From the NCBI GenBank assembly GCA_036563645.1, contig DATCMA010000022.1, forward strand, positions 1 to 64,000: a stretch of 64,000 nt of DNA, in the 5' to 3' direction. The DNA is from DATCMA01 sp036563645 (GTDB lineage: Bacteria > Actinomycetota > Actinomycetes > Mycobacteriales > Micromonosporaceae). Under the pieces are notes generated by a model that saw only the letters and a list, made by a program, of their open reading frames with translations, made no database searches and was not told the origin of the DNA. Each line of letters starts with the position of its first letter. Position 1 is the stretch's first letter. A program made the translations under genes and the position numbers. Shown here one piece after another: positions 27,905 to 38,300 of this stretch.

Positions 27905-28957
27905 GTGCGACTCGGACTCAGCCTCGGTTATCAGACGGCGTTAACCACGCCACAGACCCATCTCGCGCTCGCCCAGGAAGCGGATCGGCTGGGGTACGCC
28001 GTGGTGTGGGCGTCGGAAGCCTACGGCTCCGACTCGCCCAGCGTGCTCGCCTGGATCGCCGGCCAGACCCAGCGCATCGACGTGGGCTCCGCGGTCATGC
28101 AGATCCCGGCGCGCACCCCGGCTGCGACCGCGATGACCGCGGCGACCATCGACGCGCTCTCCGGGGGCCGATTCCGGCTCGGGCTCGGGGTGTCCGGACC
28201 GCAAGTCTCCGAGGGGTGGCATGGAGTCCGGTTCACCAAGCCGCTTGGGCGCACCCGGGAGTACGTCGACATCGTCCGCCTCGCCATCAGCCGGAAGCTC
28301 GTGACCTACGCGGGGGAGCACTACCAGCTGCCCCTGCCCGACGGGCCCGGCAAGGCGCTCAGGCTCAGCTTCCACCCACCGCGCGAGACCATCCCGATCT
28401 ACCTCGCCGCGATCGGTCCGAAGAACCTGGAGCTCGCCGGGGAGATCGCCGACGGGTGGCTGGCCATCTTCTTCGCCCCGGAGCACTCCGCCGACCAGCT
28501 CGCCGCGATCGCCGCGGGACGGGCCCGGGCTGGGCGAGACCTCCGCGGCTTCGACATCGCGCCGAGCGTTCCTGTCGTGGTCGGCGATGATGTGGCCGCC
28601 TGCGCGGACGCGGTCCGCTCCTACGTGGCCCTCTACCTCGGCGGCATGGGCAGTCGGGACAAGAACTTCTACAACGACCTCGCCGTGCGGATGGGCTACG
28701 GCGAGGCGGCCCGCACCGTCCAAGACCTCTACCTGGCGAAGCGGCATCGCGACGCGGCCGCGGCGGTGCCCCTGGAGTTCATCGACCGGACCTGCTTGCT
28801 CGGTCCCAAGGAGCGCATCGCCGAGCGCATGCGGGACTACGCCGCCGCTGGCGTGACCACCCTGTCGGTCACTCCCTTCGTTCGTGATCTCGACAGCGGA
28901 ATCCAGACGTTGCGCACCGTCGCGGAGGCGCTCGACGTGGCGGGGGTCGGCGAGTGA
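27905..28957 (+). CDS. LLM-class (F420-dependent) oxidoreductase
   Basis: 350-aa luciferase-like TIM-barrel protein; GTG 27905 follows GGGGAGG. MRLGLSLGYQTALTTPQTHL, ADRLGYAVVWASEAYGSDS, GSAVMQIPARTPAATAMTAA, GRFRLGLGVSGPQVSEGW and PIYLAAIGPKNLELAGEIADGW match the F420-dependent group of this superfamily, common in mycobacteria and streptomycetes. The substrate is unknown. Its TGA overlaps the GTG of uppP (GTGA), so the two are translationally coupled. Confidence 0.85.
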   Translation: MRLGLSLGYQTALTTPQTHLALAQEADRLGYAVVWASEAYGSDSPSVLAWIAGQTQRIDVGSAVMQIPARTPAATAMTAATIDALSGGRFRLGLGVSGPQVSEGWHGVRFTKPLGRTREYVDIVRLAISRKLVTYAGEHYQLPLPDGPGKALRLSFHPPRETIPIYLAAIGPKNLELAGEIADGWLAIFFAPEHSADQLAAIAAGRARAGRDLRGFDIAPSVPVVVGDDVAACADAVRSYVALYLGGMGSRDKNFYNDLAVRMGYGEAARTVQDLYLAKRHRDAAAAVPLEFIDRTCLLGPKERIAERMRDYAAAGVTTLSVTPFVRDLDSGIQTLRTVAEALDVAGVGE

Positions 28958-29796
28958 ATCAGATGACGTGGATCGAGGCGATCGTCCTCGGCATCGTGCA
29001 GGGTCTGACCGAGTTCTTGCCGATCAGCTCCTCGGCGCATCTGCGCATCACCTCGGCGCTCTTCTTCGAGCGCGACGCCGGCGCCTCGTTTACGGCGGTC
29101 ACCCAGCTCGGCACCGAGGCGGCGGTGCTGCTGTACTTCGCCAAGGACATCTGGCGCATCGCCCGGACGTGGATCGTCGGGCTGTGGGACCGCTCCGTAC
29201 GCGGCAGCCTCGACTACCGCATGGGCTGGTACGTCATCATCGGCTCAATCCCGATCGGGGTCTTCGGCCTCCTGTTCAAGGACTCCATCCGCGGCGCGGC
29301 CCGCAACCTCTGGATCACCGCCACGGTCCTGGTCGTCTTCGCCTTCGTCCTCGCCTTCGCCGAGTTCTTCGGACGGCAGACCCGCACCCTCAACCGGCTC
29401 ACCGCCCGCGACAGCGTGATCATGGGATTGGCGCAGTCGTTGGCGTTGATCCCTGGGGTCTCCCGCTCCGGCGGCACGATCTCCGCGGGCTTGTTCCTCA
29501 ACCTGACCCGAGAGGCCGCCGCCCGCTTCTCCTTCCTGTTGGCGATCCCGGCGGTGGTGATGTCCGGGCTGTTCAGCCTCCCAGACGTCTTTGACCGCAG
29601 CGGTGACGGCTCCGTGCCGACCGTCGCCCAAATGGTGGTCGCCACGCTCATCGCCTTCGCGGTGGGCTACGCGGCGATCGCCTGGCTGCTGCGGTACGTC
29701 GCCCGCCACAGCGTCTACATCTTCGTGCTCTACCGCGTGGCGCTGGGCAGCTTGCTCTACGCGCTGCTCATGACCGGCACGATCAGCCCGACCTAG
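28954..29796 (+). CDS. uppP: Undecaprenyl-diphosphatase UppP (BacA)
   Basis: 280-aa integral membrane enzyme that recycles undecaprenyl pyrophosphate to the phosphate carrier for peptidoglycan and glycopolymer synthesis. Both signature motifs are intact: GIVQGLTEFLPISSSAHL near the N-terminus, with the catalytic Glu and Ser, and PGVSRSGGTISAG at about 170, with the essential Arg. About eight TM helices are predicted. GTG start in GTGA overlap with the LLM gene. Confidence 0.95.
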   Translation: MNQMTWIEAIVLGIVQGLTEFLPISSSAHLRITSALFFERDAGASFTAVTQLGTEAAVLLYFAKDIWRIARTWIVGLWDRSVRGSLDYRMGWYVIIGSIPIGVFGLLFKDSIRGAARNLWITATVLVVFAFVLAFAEFFGRQTRTLNRLTARDSVIMGLAQSLALIPGVSRSGGTISAGLFLNLTREAAARFSFLLAIPAVVMSGLFSLPDVFDRSGDGSVPTVAQMVVATLIAFAVGYAAIAWLLRYVARHSVYIFVLYRVALGSLLYALLMTGTISPT

Positions 29797-29865
29797 CCGG
29801 TGCGTCGTGGGCGGGGATCCGCCCCGCCCACCCCACCGCCCGCGCCCAGCCCGTACGCTGGCCCG

Positions 29866-30579
29866 GTGGCGACCCTCCTGCTGCTGCGACACGGCCGAAC
29901 CACCGCGAACACCGCCGGGGTGCTCGCCGGCCGCGGTGAGGTCGAACTCGACGACACCGGCCACGCCCAGGCCGTGGCGGTCGGGCAGCGGCTGCGGCCG
30001 CTGCCGCTCGCCGTTGTCCTGACCAGTCCGCTGCGCCGCTGCCGACAGACACTCGAGCTGGCGCTGCCCGAGACCGACCCCATCGTCGACGACGGGCTCA
30101 TCGAGTGCGGGTACGGCGCCTGGGAAGGCCAGCCGCTCAAGAAGCTCACCAAGGATCCCCTCTGGCCCGTGGTGCAGCAGCACCCCAGCGCCGCGGTCTT
30201 CCCCAACGGGGAGGCGATGGCGGCGATGGCGGCGCGGGCGGTGGCGACGGTGCGCGGCTGGGACGCCCGCGTCGAGGCCGAGCACGGCCCCGACGCGCTG
30301 TGGCTGGCGTGCACGCACGGCGACCTCATCAAGGCGATCGTGGCGGACGCGCTGGGACTGCACCTCGACCTGTTTCAACGCATCGTCGTCGACCCGGCCT
30401 CGGTCACGGTGATCCGATACACCGCCACCCGACCGTTCGTCCTCCGCCTCAACGACACCGGCGGCGACCTCACCAACCTGGTCACGAAGAAGCGACGCCG
30501 CTCGCGCCGCTCGCGGCGCGCGGACTCCGACGCGGTCGTCGGCGGTGGCGCCGGCGGGGAGCCGACCGCGGCCCGCTGA
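29866..30579 (+). CDS. Histidine phosphatase (MSMEG_4193-type phosphomutase-like)
   Basis: 237-aa protein; GTG 29866 directly precedes the domain (ATLLLLRHGRTTANTAGVLAG). Catalytic His in LLRHGRT, Arg in TSPLRRCRQT, Glu in ECGYGAWEGQ, and second His in CTHGDLIKAI. The family is consistently encoded next to the DUF3090 and SCO1664-like genes and mshC in actinobacteria, as here. The C-terminal tail is Arg/Ser-rich. The substrate is unknown. Confidence 0.85.
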   Translation: MATLLLLRHGRTTANTAGVLAGRGEVELDDTGHAQAVAVGQRLRPLPLAVVLTSPLRRCRQTLELALPETDPIVDDGLIECGYGAWEGQPLKKLTKDPLWPVVQQHPSAAVFPNGEAMAAMAARAVATVRGWDARVEAEHGPDALWLACTHGDLIKAIVADALGLHLDLFQRIVVDPASVTVIRYTATRPFVLRLNDTGGDLTNLVTKKRRRSRRSRRADSDAVVGGGAGGEPTAAR

Positions 30580-30677
30580 GAGCGGGGGAGGCCGCCACCT
30601 CGAGGCGTCTCGCCGACCCGCCGGTGGGGTGGTGGTGCGTTGCGCGGCGGCATTCGACGCCGGATAGGGTCGTGAGT

Positions 30678-31208
30678 ATGGCCCACCAGGTACACGCCTT
30701 CGAACCGCCCGAGCGGTTCGTCGCCGGAACCGTGGGTCCGCCGGGAGAGCGGACGTTCTTCCTGCAAGCACGGGGCGGCGGGCGAGTCGTCAGCGTGGCA
30801 TTGGAGAAGGTTCAGGTATCGCTGCTGGCTGAGAAGCTCGAGGAGCTGCTCGCCGAAGCGCAGCGGCGGTTCGGCCTGACGGTGCCTGAGCTGTCCCCGG
30901 CCGCTATCGACAACGACCCGCTGGACACCCCCATCGAGGAAGAGTTCCGCGTCGGTACTCTCGGACTCGCCTTCGACGTCGACACCGCCACCGTCGTGAT
31001 CGAGGCGATCGCGATCGGCGACGTCGAGAATGAAGACGAGCTCGATCGGCTGCGCGTTCGCCTGACCCCGGAGGCCGCGCGGAGCTTCATCGATCGGGCC
31101 CGGCGCGTGGTCGCCGCGGGACGGCCACCGTGCCCGCTGTGCGGCCGACCGCTCGATCCCACCGGCCACCTCTGCCCCCGGTACAACGGGTACCACCGAC
31201 GACCGTGA
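30678..31208 (+). CDS. DUF3090 family protein
   Basis: 176-aa cytosolic protein from ATG 30678. MAHQVHAFEPPERFVAGTVG, FFLQARGGGRVVSVALEKVQ and FRVGTLGLAFD are family hallmarks. The C-terminus has a four-residue zinc-knuckle pattern, CPLCGRPLDPTGHLC, followed by PRYNGYHR. Function is unknown. The stop overlaps the GTG of the next gene by 4 bp; together with the phosphatase gene they form a conserved trio upstream of mshC. Confidence 0.88.
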   Translation: MAHQVHAFEPPERFVAGTVGPPGERTFFLQARGGGRVVSVALEKVQVSLLAEKLEELLAEAQRRFGLTVPELSPAAIDNDPLDTPIEEEFRVGTLGLAFDVDTATVVIEAIAIGDVENEDELDRLRVRLTPEAARSFIDRARRVVAAGRPPCPLCGRPLDPTGHLCPRYNGYHRRP

Positions 31209-32020
31209 CCGCCGATCGGTCCCTGCTCCTCGACGAGGCCGATGCGCTTCAGGTGCTGCAGCACGGCGAGCTGGAACTGGAAGGACGACTCGCCAACGCC
31301 TCCAACACCACCCTGCGCGCCGTGCTGACCCTCGATGGGGTCACCGCGCGCTGCGTCTACAAGCCGATCCGCGGCGAACGCCCACTGTGGGACTTCCCCG
31401 ATGGGACGCTCGCCGGCCGTGAGGTCGCCGCCTACCTCGTCTCCCAGGCGGCGGGCTGGCAGGTGGTGCCGCCGACCGTGCTGCGTGACGGCCCGTTCGG
31501 GCCCGGAGCGTGCCAACTGTGGATCGACGAGCCCGCCACCGCCGAACCGTTGGTCGGTTTCGTGCCGGCGGCCGAGCTGCCCGACAGCTGGTTCCCCATC
31601 GCCGCCGCCCAGGGCGACGACGGACGCGCCTACGCCCTCGCGCACGCCGACGACCCGCGGCTGGCCCGGATCGCGGTCTTCGACGCGGTGGTCAACAACG
31701 CCGACCGCAAGGGTGGGCACCTCGTGCGCGGGCCAGACGAGCGCGTCTACGGCGTCGATCACGGGGTCTGCTTCCACGTCGACGAGAAGCTGCGCACCGT
31801 GCTGTGGGGCTGGATCCGGCGACCGCTGCCCGAGGAGGAGACCGAGCGGCTGCGACGCCTGGTCAGCCTGCTCGAGGGGGACCTGGGCGAGCGTCTCAGT
31901 GCGCACGTAACCGTCGCGGAGGTGCGCCAGGTCGGGGTACGGGTCCGTCGCCTGCTCGAGACCGGGGTCTTCCCCGAACCGTCACCGACCTGGCCGGCGG
32001 TACCGTGGCCACCAATCTGA
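31205..32020 (+). CDS. SCO1664 family protein (PI3/PI4-kinase-like fold)
   Basis: 271-aa protein; GTG 31205 in GTGA overlap with the DUF3090 gene. Residues about 15-60 (GELELEGRLANASNTTL, RCVYKPIRGERPLWDFPDG) and the segment AVFDAVVNNADRKGGHLVRG plus YGVDHGVCFH correspond to the nucleotide-binding, catalytic-loop (NNADRK) and metal-binding (DHG) positions of phosphatidylinositol-kinase-like folds. The actual activity is unknown. Genomic coupling to mshC suggests, but does not show, a link to inositol or mycothiol metabolism. Confidence 0.82.
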   Translation: MTADRSLLLDEADALQVLQHGELELEGRLANASNTTLRAVLTLDGVTARCVYKPIRGERPLWDFPDGTLAGREVAAYLVSQAAGWQVVPPTVLRDGPFGPGACQLWIDEPATAEPLVGFVPAAELPDSWFPIAAAQGDDGRAYALAHADDPRLARIAVFDAVVNNADRKGGHLVRGPDERVYGVDHGVCFHVDEKLRTVLWGWIRRPLPEEETERLRRLVSLLEGDLGERLSAHVTVAEVRQVGVRVRRLLETGVFPEPSPTWPAVPWPPI

Positions 32021-32089
32021 TCAGCACTGTCTTCTTGATCACTATCCGGGCGACGACCGGCGCGCGCGCAGATCGTTAGGCTGGCGGGC

Positions 32090-33328
32090 ATGCAGTCCTG
32101 GACAGGGCACCCGGTGCCGCGACTACCCGGCACCGGCCGGCCGCTCGCGTTGTACGACTCGGCACGCCGTGGCATCCACCCGACGCAGCCGCGTGGTACG
32201 GCCACCATGTACGTCTGCGGCATCACTCCCTATGACGCGACGCACTTGGGGCACGCCGCCACCATGATCACTTTTGATCTCATCAACCGGCTGTGGCGGG
32301 ATGCCGGGCACGAGGTGGCGTACGTGCAGAACGTCACCGACATCGACGATCCGCTGCTGGAGCGGGCGGCCCGCGACGGGGAAGACTGGGTCGTCCTCGG
32401 GATGCGCGAGACGGCCCTGTTCCGTGAGGACATGGAGTCGCTGCGGGTCATTCCCCCCACCCACTACGTCGGCGCGGTGGAGTCCATCCCCCTGATCGCA
32501 GAGAAGGTGACGGAGCTGCTCGAGGACGGGGCCGCCTATCGCCTGACGGACGGGACCGGCGACGTCTACTTCGATCTCGCCGCGGCTCCGAACTTCGGAT
32601 ACGAATCCCACCTGCCGCGCGCGGAGATGCTGGCCCTGTTCGCGGAACGGGGCGGTGATCCCGACCGGGTGGGCAAGCGCGATCCGCTCGACCCGCTGCT
32701 GTGGCGCGGCGCCCGCGAGGGGGAGCCGTCCTGGGATGGCGGGCCGCTGGGCCCGGGACGCCCCGGGTGGCACATCGAATGCGCGGTCATCGCGCTGAGC
32801 CGGCTCGGGGACACCATCGACGTGCAGGGCGGCGGCAGTGACCTGCTCTTCCCGCACCACGAGTGTTCCGCCGCGCACGCGGAACGGTTGACCGGGCGTG
32901 CGCCGTTCGCCCGCCACTACGTCCACGCCGGAATGATCGGCTTGGACGGGGAGAAGATGTCCAAATCCCGCGGCAACCTGGTGTTCGTCTCCCGGTTGCG
33001 CGGCGACGGGGTCGATCCCATGGCGGTGCGCCTGGCGTTGATGGCGGACCACTATCGGGCGGACCGGCAGTGGACGGACGAGCTGCTCAAGAGTGGCCAG
33101 CAGCGGCTCGCCCGCTGGCGGGAGGCGGCCGCCGCTCCGGCGGGACCGTCCGGGATGGAGCTGCTCGGCCGGGTACGCGAGCGTCTCGCCGACGACTTGG
33201 ACACCCCCGGGGCGCTCGCCACCATCGACGCCTGGGTGGACGCCGCGCTGGCCGGGAGCGGTGACGACACCGACGCCCCCGCGTTGTTCGCGTCCACAGT
33301 CGACGCGCTGCTCGGCGTCCGCCTGTAG
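32090..33328 (+). CDS. mshC: Mycothiol ligase MshC (Cys:GlcN-Ins ligase)
   Basis: 412-aa enzyme that ATP-dependently joins L-cysteine to GlcN-inositol in mycothiol synthesis. It is a cysteinyl-tRNA synthetase paralogue: HIGH-like signature in TPYDATHLGHAATM, KMSKS loop GEKMSKSRGNLV, and zinc ligands Cys43 (YVCGITPYD), Cys in WHIECAVIALS and His in FPHHECSAAHAE. Length and the absence of an anticodon-binding domain separate it from CysS. Downstream of the SCO1664-like gene and convergent with the GntR gene; PAC2 lies beyond, as is common in actinobacteria. Confidence 0.95.
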   Translation: MQSWTGHPVPRLPGTGRPLALYDSARRGIHPTQPRGTATMYVCGITPYDATHLGHAATMITFDLINRLWRDAGHEVAYVQNVTDIDDPLLERAARDGEDWVVLGMRETALFREDMESLRVIPPTHYVGAVESIPLIAEKVTELLEDGAAYRLTDGTGDVYFDLAAAPNFGYESHLPRAEMLALFAERGGDPDRVGKRDPLDPLLWRGAREGEPSWDGGPLGPGRPGWHIECAVIALSRLGDTIDVQGGGSDLLFPHHECSAAHAERLTGRAPFARHYVHAGMIGLDGEKMSKSRGNLVFVSRLRGDGVDPMAVRLALMADHYRADRQWTDELLKSGQQRLARWREAAAAPAGPSGMELLGRVRERLADDLDTPGALATIDAWVDAALAGSGDDTDAPALFASTVDALLGVRL

Positions 33329-33374
33329 CGCGGGCAGGCGGGGCGGCCCGGCCCACCAGCGCACCGGCGCGGGG

Positions 33375-34169
33375 TCAACCGAGGACGAGCCCGGGGTCCG
33401 GGTCGGGTTCGGGCAGCGGCCCGGGGATCCGGTATTCCTCGGTCAGCACGGTCATCGGGCCGGGCCACGTGGCCTGTGACACCTCGATCGGCCGGTGGTC
33501 GGCGTCGAAGGCGACGTGGAGGAGGTGCAGCACGGGGGTGTCTGGCCGAATCCGCAGCAACTCGGCCTCTTCCCGGGTGGGCTGCCGGGCGCTGATCGTG
33601 TCGCGCGCGGTGACGTAGCGGCGCCCGATCGCCTCCTCGGCCTCCTGGTAGAGCGGGCGGCCGAACGCCTCCCAGCGCTCGAGGGAGGTGCCGCCGGCGT
33701 CGTCGACCCGAAACCACGCGGCGCCGATCTCGACCGGGGCGTCGTCGGCGCGCACGATGTGGCGGCGGACCACCATCTCCGTCCCGTCGGCGACGCCGAA
33801 CGCGTCGGCCACTTCGGGGGGCGCCGGAGCCCGCCCCACCTCGATGAGGTGCTGCCGGTAGCGGGCGGCGAGGTCGGTGTGGTAGCCGCGGCGTGGTCCG
33901 TAGCGGCCGCGCGAGAGCCGGTTGAGCCGCCGCCGGGTGCCCCGCACGTAGGTGCCGGAGCCCGGTTTGGTGATCAGTACGCCCTCGACCCGGAGCTGGT
34001 CGATGGCGCGTTGCGCGGTCTGCTTGGCGACCCCGTACATCTCGGCGATAGCGGGGATGGAGGGGAGTCGTTCCCCGGGCCCCCAGTCGCCGCGGCGGAT
34101 GCGTGCCCGGAGGTGATCCGCGATCTGGCGGTGGGGCGCCTCCGCCGCCCCCGGGTTGATCGATTCCAT
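33375..34169 (-). CDS. GntR family regulator with UTRA domain
   Basis: 264-aa regulator from ATG 34169 with AAAGGGGTGG upstream. N-terminal winged HTH about 12-75 (HRQIADHLRARIRRGDWGPG, LPSIPAIAEMYGVAKQTAQR, GVLITKPGSGTYVRG). C-terminal HutC-type UTRA ligand-binding domain about 95-245 (VVRRHIVRADDAPVEIGAAWFR, DADHRPIEVSQATWPGPMTV). The ligand and targets are unknown. It is monocistronic, and a CTAG-containing motif just upstream may be an autoregulatory site. Confidence 0.85.
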   Translation of the reverse strand: MESINPGAAEAPHRQIADHLRARIRRGDWGPGERLPSIPAIAEMYGVAKQTAQRAIDQLRVEGVLITKPGSGTYVRGTRRRLNRLSRGRYGPRRGYHTDLAARYRQHLIEVGRAPAPPEVADAFGVADGTEMVVRRHIVRADDAPVEIGAAWFRVDDAGGTSLERWEAFGRPLYQEAEEAIGRRYVTARDTISARQPTREEAELLRIRPDTPVLHLLHVAFDADHRPIEVSQATWPGPMTVLTEEYRIPGPLPEPDPDPGLVLG

Positions 34170-34184
34170 GGGCCACCCCTTTTT

Positions 34185-34201
34185 CTAGCTAGCCTCCTAG
34201 G
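34185..34201. promoter_or_regulatory. CTAG-rich site upstream of gntR
   Basis: CTAGCTAGCCTCCTAGG, 16 bp before the GntR ATG on the minus strand. CTAG is a rare tetranucleotide in high-GC genomes. It occurs three times here, in a self-complementary arrangement typical of GntR operators. Confidence 0.4.
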
Positions 34202-34315
34202 ATGTTGTAGGCGATGCGGCGCCCGTCACACAAGCACGACACACCCCACCCACACCGACACAGACACAAAAGGGGAGCCGTCCGTGCTCTCGTGACAGCG
34301 CCTCGGCGTGCTCAG

Positions 34316-35185
34316 TTACCAGGAGCCCGCGGTGGGGCCGGCGGAACCGCCACGGCGGCGGAGGTACTTCTCGAATTCCCGGGCGATCTCGTCGCCGGAC
34401 AGCGGCTGGAGACCCGTGTCGCCGTCGCGCGCCTCAAGTTCGCGGACGTATTCGCCAAGTTCGGCGTCTTGCTCCGCCGCCGCACGGACCCGGTGCTCCC
34501 AGGCCGCCGCCTCCTCAGAGAGTTCCCCGATGGGCACGGGGATGTCGAGGACCTCCTCAAGCCGGTGGAGGAGGGCGAGCGTGGCCTTCGGGCACGGCGG
34601 GTTGTTGGCGTAGTGAGGCACGTGGACCCAGAAGGACATGGCCTCAAGCTCGGCACGGGCGCAGGCGTCTTGCAGCACCCCGACGATGCCGGTTGGTCCT
34701 TCGTAACGGGTCGGGACGATCTTGTATCGCTCGGCCAGTTCCTTGCTCGACGCGGTGCCGGTTATCGGTAGGGGACGGGTGTACGGCACATCGGCGAGCA
34801 ACGCCCCGAGGAGCACCACCTGGTCGATCTCCAGGCTGTGGCAGACCTCCAGCACGTCTTCGCAGAAGGTCCGCCAGCGCATGCTGGGTTCGATTCCCCG
34901 GATGAGCACGATGTCCCGCTCGGCACCGGGTGGGCTGGCGACCGAGAAGCGAGTCGTCGGCCATTCGATGTGTCGCGTGTCCCCGTCGGACATAGTGATC
35001 ATCGGTCGGTTGACCTGGAAGTCGTAGTAGTCCTCCGGGTCCACGGCAGCGACTACCCGCGCCTGCCAGACCTCTTCAAGGTGCTCGATGGCCGCGGTCG
35101 CCGCGTCGGCGGCGTCGTTCCACCCCTCAAACGCCGCGATCGCCACAGGTGAGCGAAGAATGGGCAATCCGTCGAATTCGCTCAC
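34316..35185 (-). CDS. PAC2 family protein
   Basis: 289-aa cytosolic protein; GTG 35185 with GAGGAG 7 nt upstream is preferred over more upstream starts. VAIAAFEGWNDAADAATAAI, VDPEDYYDFQVNRPMITM, DIVLIRGIEPSMRWRTF, VVLLGALLADVPYTRPLPIT and FWVHVPHYANNPPCPKATLAL are diagnostic of PAC2 proteins, which share a fold with proteasome assembly chaperone 2. In actinobacteria the role is unproven. In a genome with a 20S-type proteasome an assembly role is possible, but no direct evidence is visible. Confidence 0.88.
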   Translation of the reverse strand: MSEFDGLPILRSPVAIAAFEGWNDAADAATAAIEHLEEVWQARVVAAVDPEDYYDFQVNRPMITMSDGDTRHIEWPTTRFSVASPPGAERDIVLIRGIEPSMRWRTFCEDVLEVCHSLEIDQVVLLGALLADVPYTRPLPITGTASSKELAERYKIVPTRYEGPTGIVGVLQDACARAELEAMSFWVHVPHYANNPPCPKATLALLHRLEEVLDIPVPIGELSEEAAAWEHRVRAAAEQDAELGEYVRELEARDGDTGLQPLSGDEIAREFEKYLRRRGGSAGPTAGSW

Positions 35186-35374
35186 GACGTCTCCTCGCCG
35201 GGGGTGCACACGGCAATGTTCGGGTCCCTCACGCCCGTCAGCCTACGTAACGGTTCCGGGCGAGTCTCGCCGGCCGCGCCGGCGACGCGGCCGGCGGGTG
35301 ACGGGACGCTGGTCACAGGGCGGCTTCCCGAAACCCGTTCGGCATCGCGGGCATCCGGCATCTAGCCTGAGGAG

Positions 35375-38300
35375 GTGCCAAACTCCGTTCTTGACGCGCT
35401 CGCTGATCGGGTCCTCATCGCCGATGGCGCGATGGGCACGATGTTGCAAGCCGCGGATCTGTCGATTGATGAGGATTTCCGCGGGCTGGAGGGCTGCAAC
35501 GAAATCCTCAACGTGACGCGGCCGGATGTGGTGCGGGGGATTCACGACGCGTACTTGGCCGCTGGCGCGGACTGTGTCGAGACGAACACGTTTGGCGCGA
35601 ATTTCGGGAACTTCGGCGAGTACGGCATCACGCACCGGATCCGGGAGCTGTCCGAGGCGGGGGCGCGTCTGGCGCGGGAGGCCGCCGACCGGTGGTCGAC
35701 ACCGGAGCGCCCGCGTTTCGTGTTGGGGTCGATGGGCCCTGGGACGAAGCTGCCGACGCTCGGGCACGTGTCGTACGCGGTGCTGCGAGACGCCTACCTC
35801 GAGAACGCCGCGGGGTTGCTGCTCGGCGGTGTGGACGCCCTGATCGTGGAGACGTGTCAGGATCTGCTCCAGGCCAAGGCCGCGGTGGTGGGCGCGCGGC
35901 GGGCTATGGCCGAGGTCGGGCGCGAGGTGCCGGTGATTTGCAGCGTCACCGTGGAGACCACCGGCACGATGCTGTTGGGCAGCGAGATCGGTGCGGCCTT
36001 GACCGCGTTGGAGCCGCTCGGGATCGACCTCATCGGGCTGAACTGCGCGACCGGTCCCGCCGAGATGAGCGAGCACCTGCGCTACCTGTCGCGACACGCG
36101 CGGGTGCCGGTGTCCGTGATGCCTAACGCCGGGCTGCCGGAGCTCACCGCCGAGGGGGCCCGCTATCCGCTGACGCCTCAGGAGCTTGCGGAGGCGCTGG
36201 AGCGGTTCGTCGTGGAGTACGGCTGCGCCCTCGTCGGTGGCTGCTGTGGCACCACTCCCGAGCACATTCGGGCTGTTGTGGAACGGCTACACGGCGCGGT
36301 GCCGGCCCGTCGGGAGCCGACACCCGAACCCGGCGTCTCCTCGATTTACCACCACGTGCCGTTCACGCAGGAAGCCAGCGTGCTGGTCATCGGGGAGCGG
36401 ACGAACGCCAACGGCTCGAAGGCGTTCCGGGAGGCGATGCTCGCCGGCGACTGGCAGACCTGCGTGGAGATCGCCCGTGGGCAGGCGAGGGACGGGGCGC
36501 ACCTGCTCGACCTGTGCGTCGACTACGTCGGACGGGACGGCACGGCCGACATGCGGGAGCTCGCGGGGCGCTTCGCGACCGCCTCGACGCTCCCCATCAT
36601 GCTCGATTCGACCGAGCCCCAGGTGATCGAGGCTGGTCTGGAGATGCTTGGCGGGCGTTGCGTGGTCAACTCCGTCAATTTCGAGGACGGCGATGGCCCG
36701 GGCTCCCGCTACGCGCGGTTGATGCCGATCGTCAAGGAACACGGCGCCGCGGTGGTCGCCCTGACGATTGACGAGGAGGGACAGGCGCGGACGGCGGAGT
36801 GGAAGGTGCGGGTCGCCTCGCGCCTCATCGATGACCTCACCGGTCGGTGGGGGATGGCCTTGTCGGACATCTTCGTCGACTGCCTCACGTTCCCCATCGC
36901 CACGGGACAGGAGGAGACTCGCCGGGACGCGCTGGAGACCATCGAGGCGATTCGGGAGATCGCGCGCCGCTATCCGGGTGTGAATTTCACACTGGGTATC
37001 TCCAATGTCTCGTTTGGTTTGAACCCTGCCGCCCGGCAAGTGCTCAACTCGGTCTTCCTCGCTGAGTGCGTGCACGCCGGTTTGACCAGCGCGATCGTGC
37101 ACGCCAGCAAGATTTTGCCGATGTCGGCGATCCCGGAGGAGCAGCGGCAGGTCGCGCTTGACCTGATTTACGACCGGCGGCGGGAGGGGTATGACCCGCT
37201 GCAGAGGTTCATTGAGCTGTTCGAGGGGATGGACGCCGCTTCGGCGCGCCAGAACCGCGCGGAGGAGTTGGCCAAGCTTCCGCTGGAGGAGCGGCTCAAG
37301 CGGCGCATCATCGACGGGGAGCGCGGTGGTCTCGAAGCGGACCTCGACGCGGCGCTGGCCCAGCGGCCTGCCTTGTCAATCATCAACGACATCTTGTTGG
37401 ACGGGATGAGGGTCGTCGGCGACCTGTTCGGTTCCGGGCAGATGCAGTTGCCGTTCGTCCTGCAATCCGCCGAGGTCATGAAGGCGGCGGTGGCGTACCT
37501 CGAGCCGCACATGGACAAGAGCGCCGAGTCCGGCAAAGGGCGGATTGTGCTGGCGACCGTCAAGGGCGATGTCCACGACATCGGCAAGAACTTGGTGGAC
37601 ATCATCTTGTCCAACAACGGGTATGAGGTCATCAATATCGGCATTAAGCAGCCGATCAGCGCGATCCTGGAGGCCGCCGAACGGCACGACGCCGACGCCA
37701 TCGGCATGTCGGGCCTGCTGGTCAAGAGCACGATGGTGATGAAGGAGAACCTCCAGGAGATGGTGACGCGGGGGGTGGCGCACCGCTGGCCGGTGCTGCT
37801 GGGTGGGGCCGCGTTGACCCGCGCGTTTGTGGAGGACGACCTGCGGGCGATGTTCCCGGGCGAGGTGTACTACGCGCGGGATGCGTTCGAAGGGCTCGCG
37901 CTGATGGATCGGCTGATGGCCGCGAAGCGGGGCGGGCCGGCGGCGGTGGACCCGGATCGGGAGGCGGCGCTGGAGGCGCGGCGGGCTCGTCGGGCTCGGC
38001 ATCGCGCGCAGGTCGCCGAGCGGCTGCCGTCGGTGGATGACGACTCGGTGCGTTCGGATGTTGCACGGGATGTGGAGATCCCGACGCCGCCGTTCTTTGG
38101 GACGCGGGTGGTGAAGGGGATCCCGCTGGCCGAGTACGCGAGTTTTCTCGATGAGCGGGCCACGTTCATGGGGCAGTGGGGGTTGCGTGGGGCCCGCGGC
38201 GGTTCGGGACCGTCCTATGAGGAGCTCGTGGAGAAGGAGGGGCGTCCCAGGCTGCGGTACTGGCTGGACCGGTTGACGGCCGAGAAGGTGTTGGAGGCCG

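Noticed and set aside
35186..35374. Possible cobalamin riboswitch upstream of metH
   Set aside because: The gap is about 190 bp and shows no B12-box-like sequence; nothing beyond the ribosome site could be supported.
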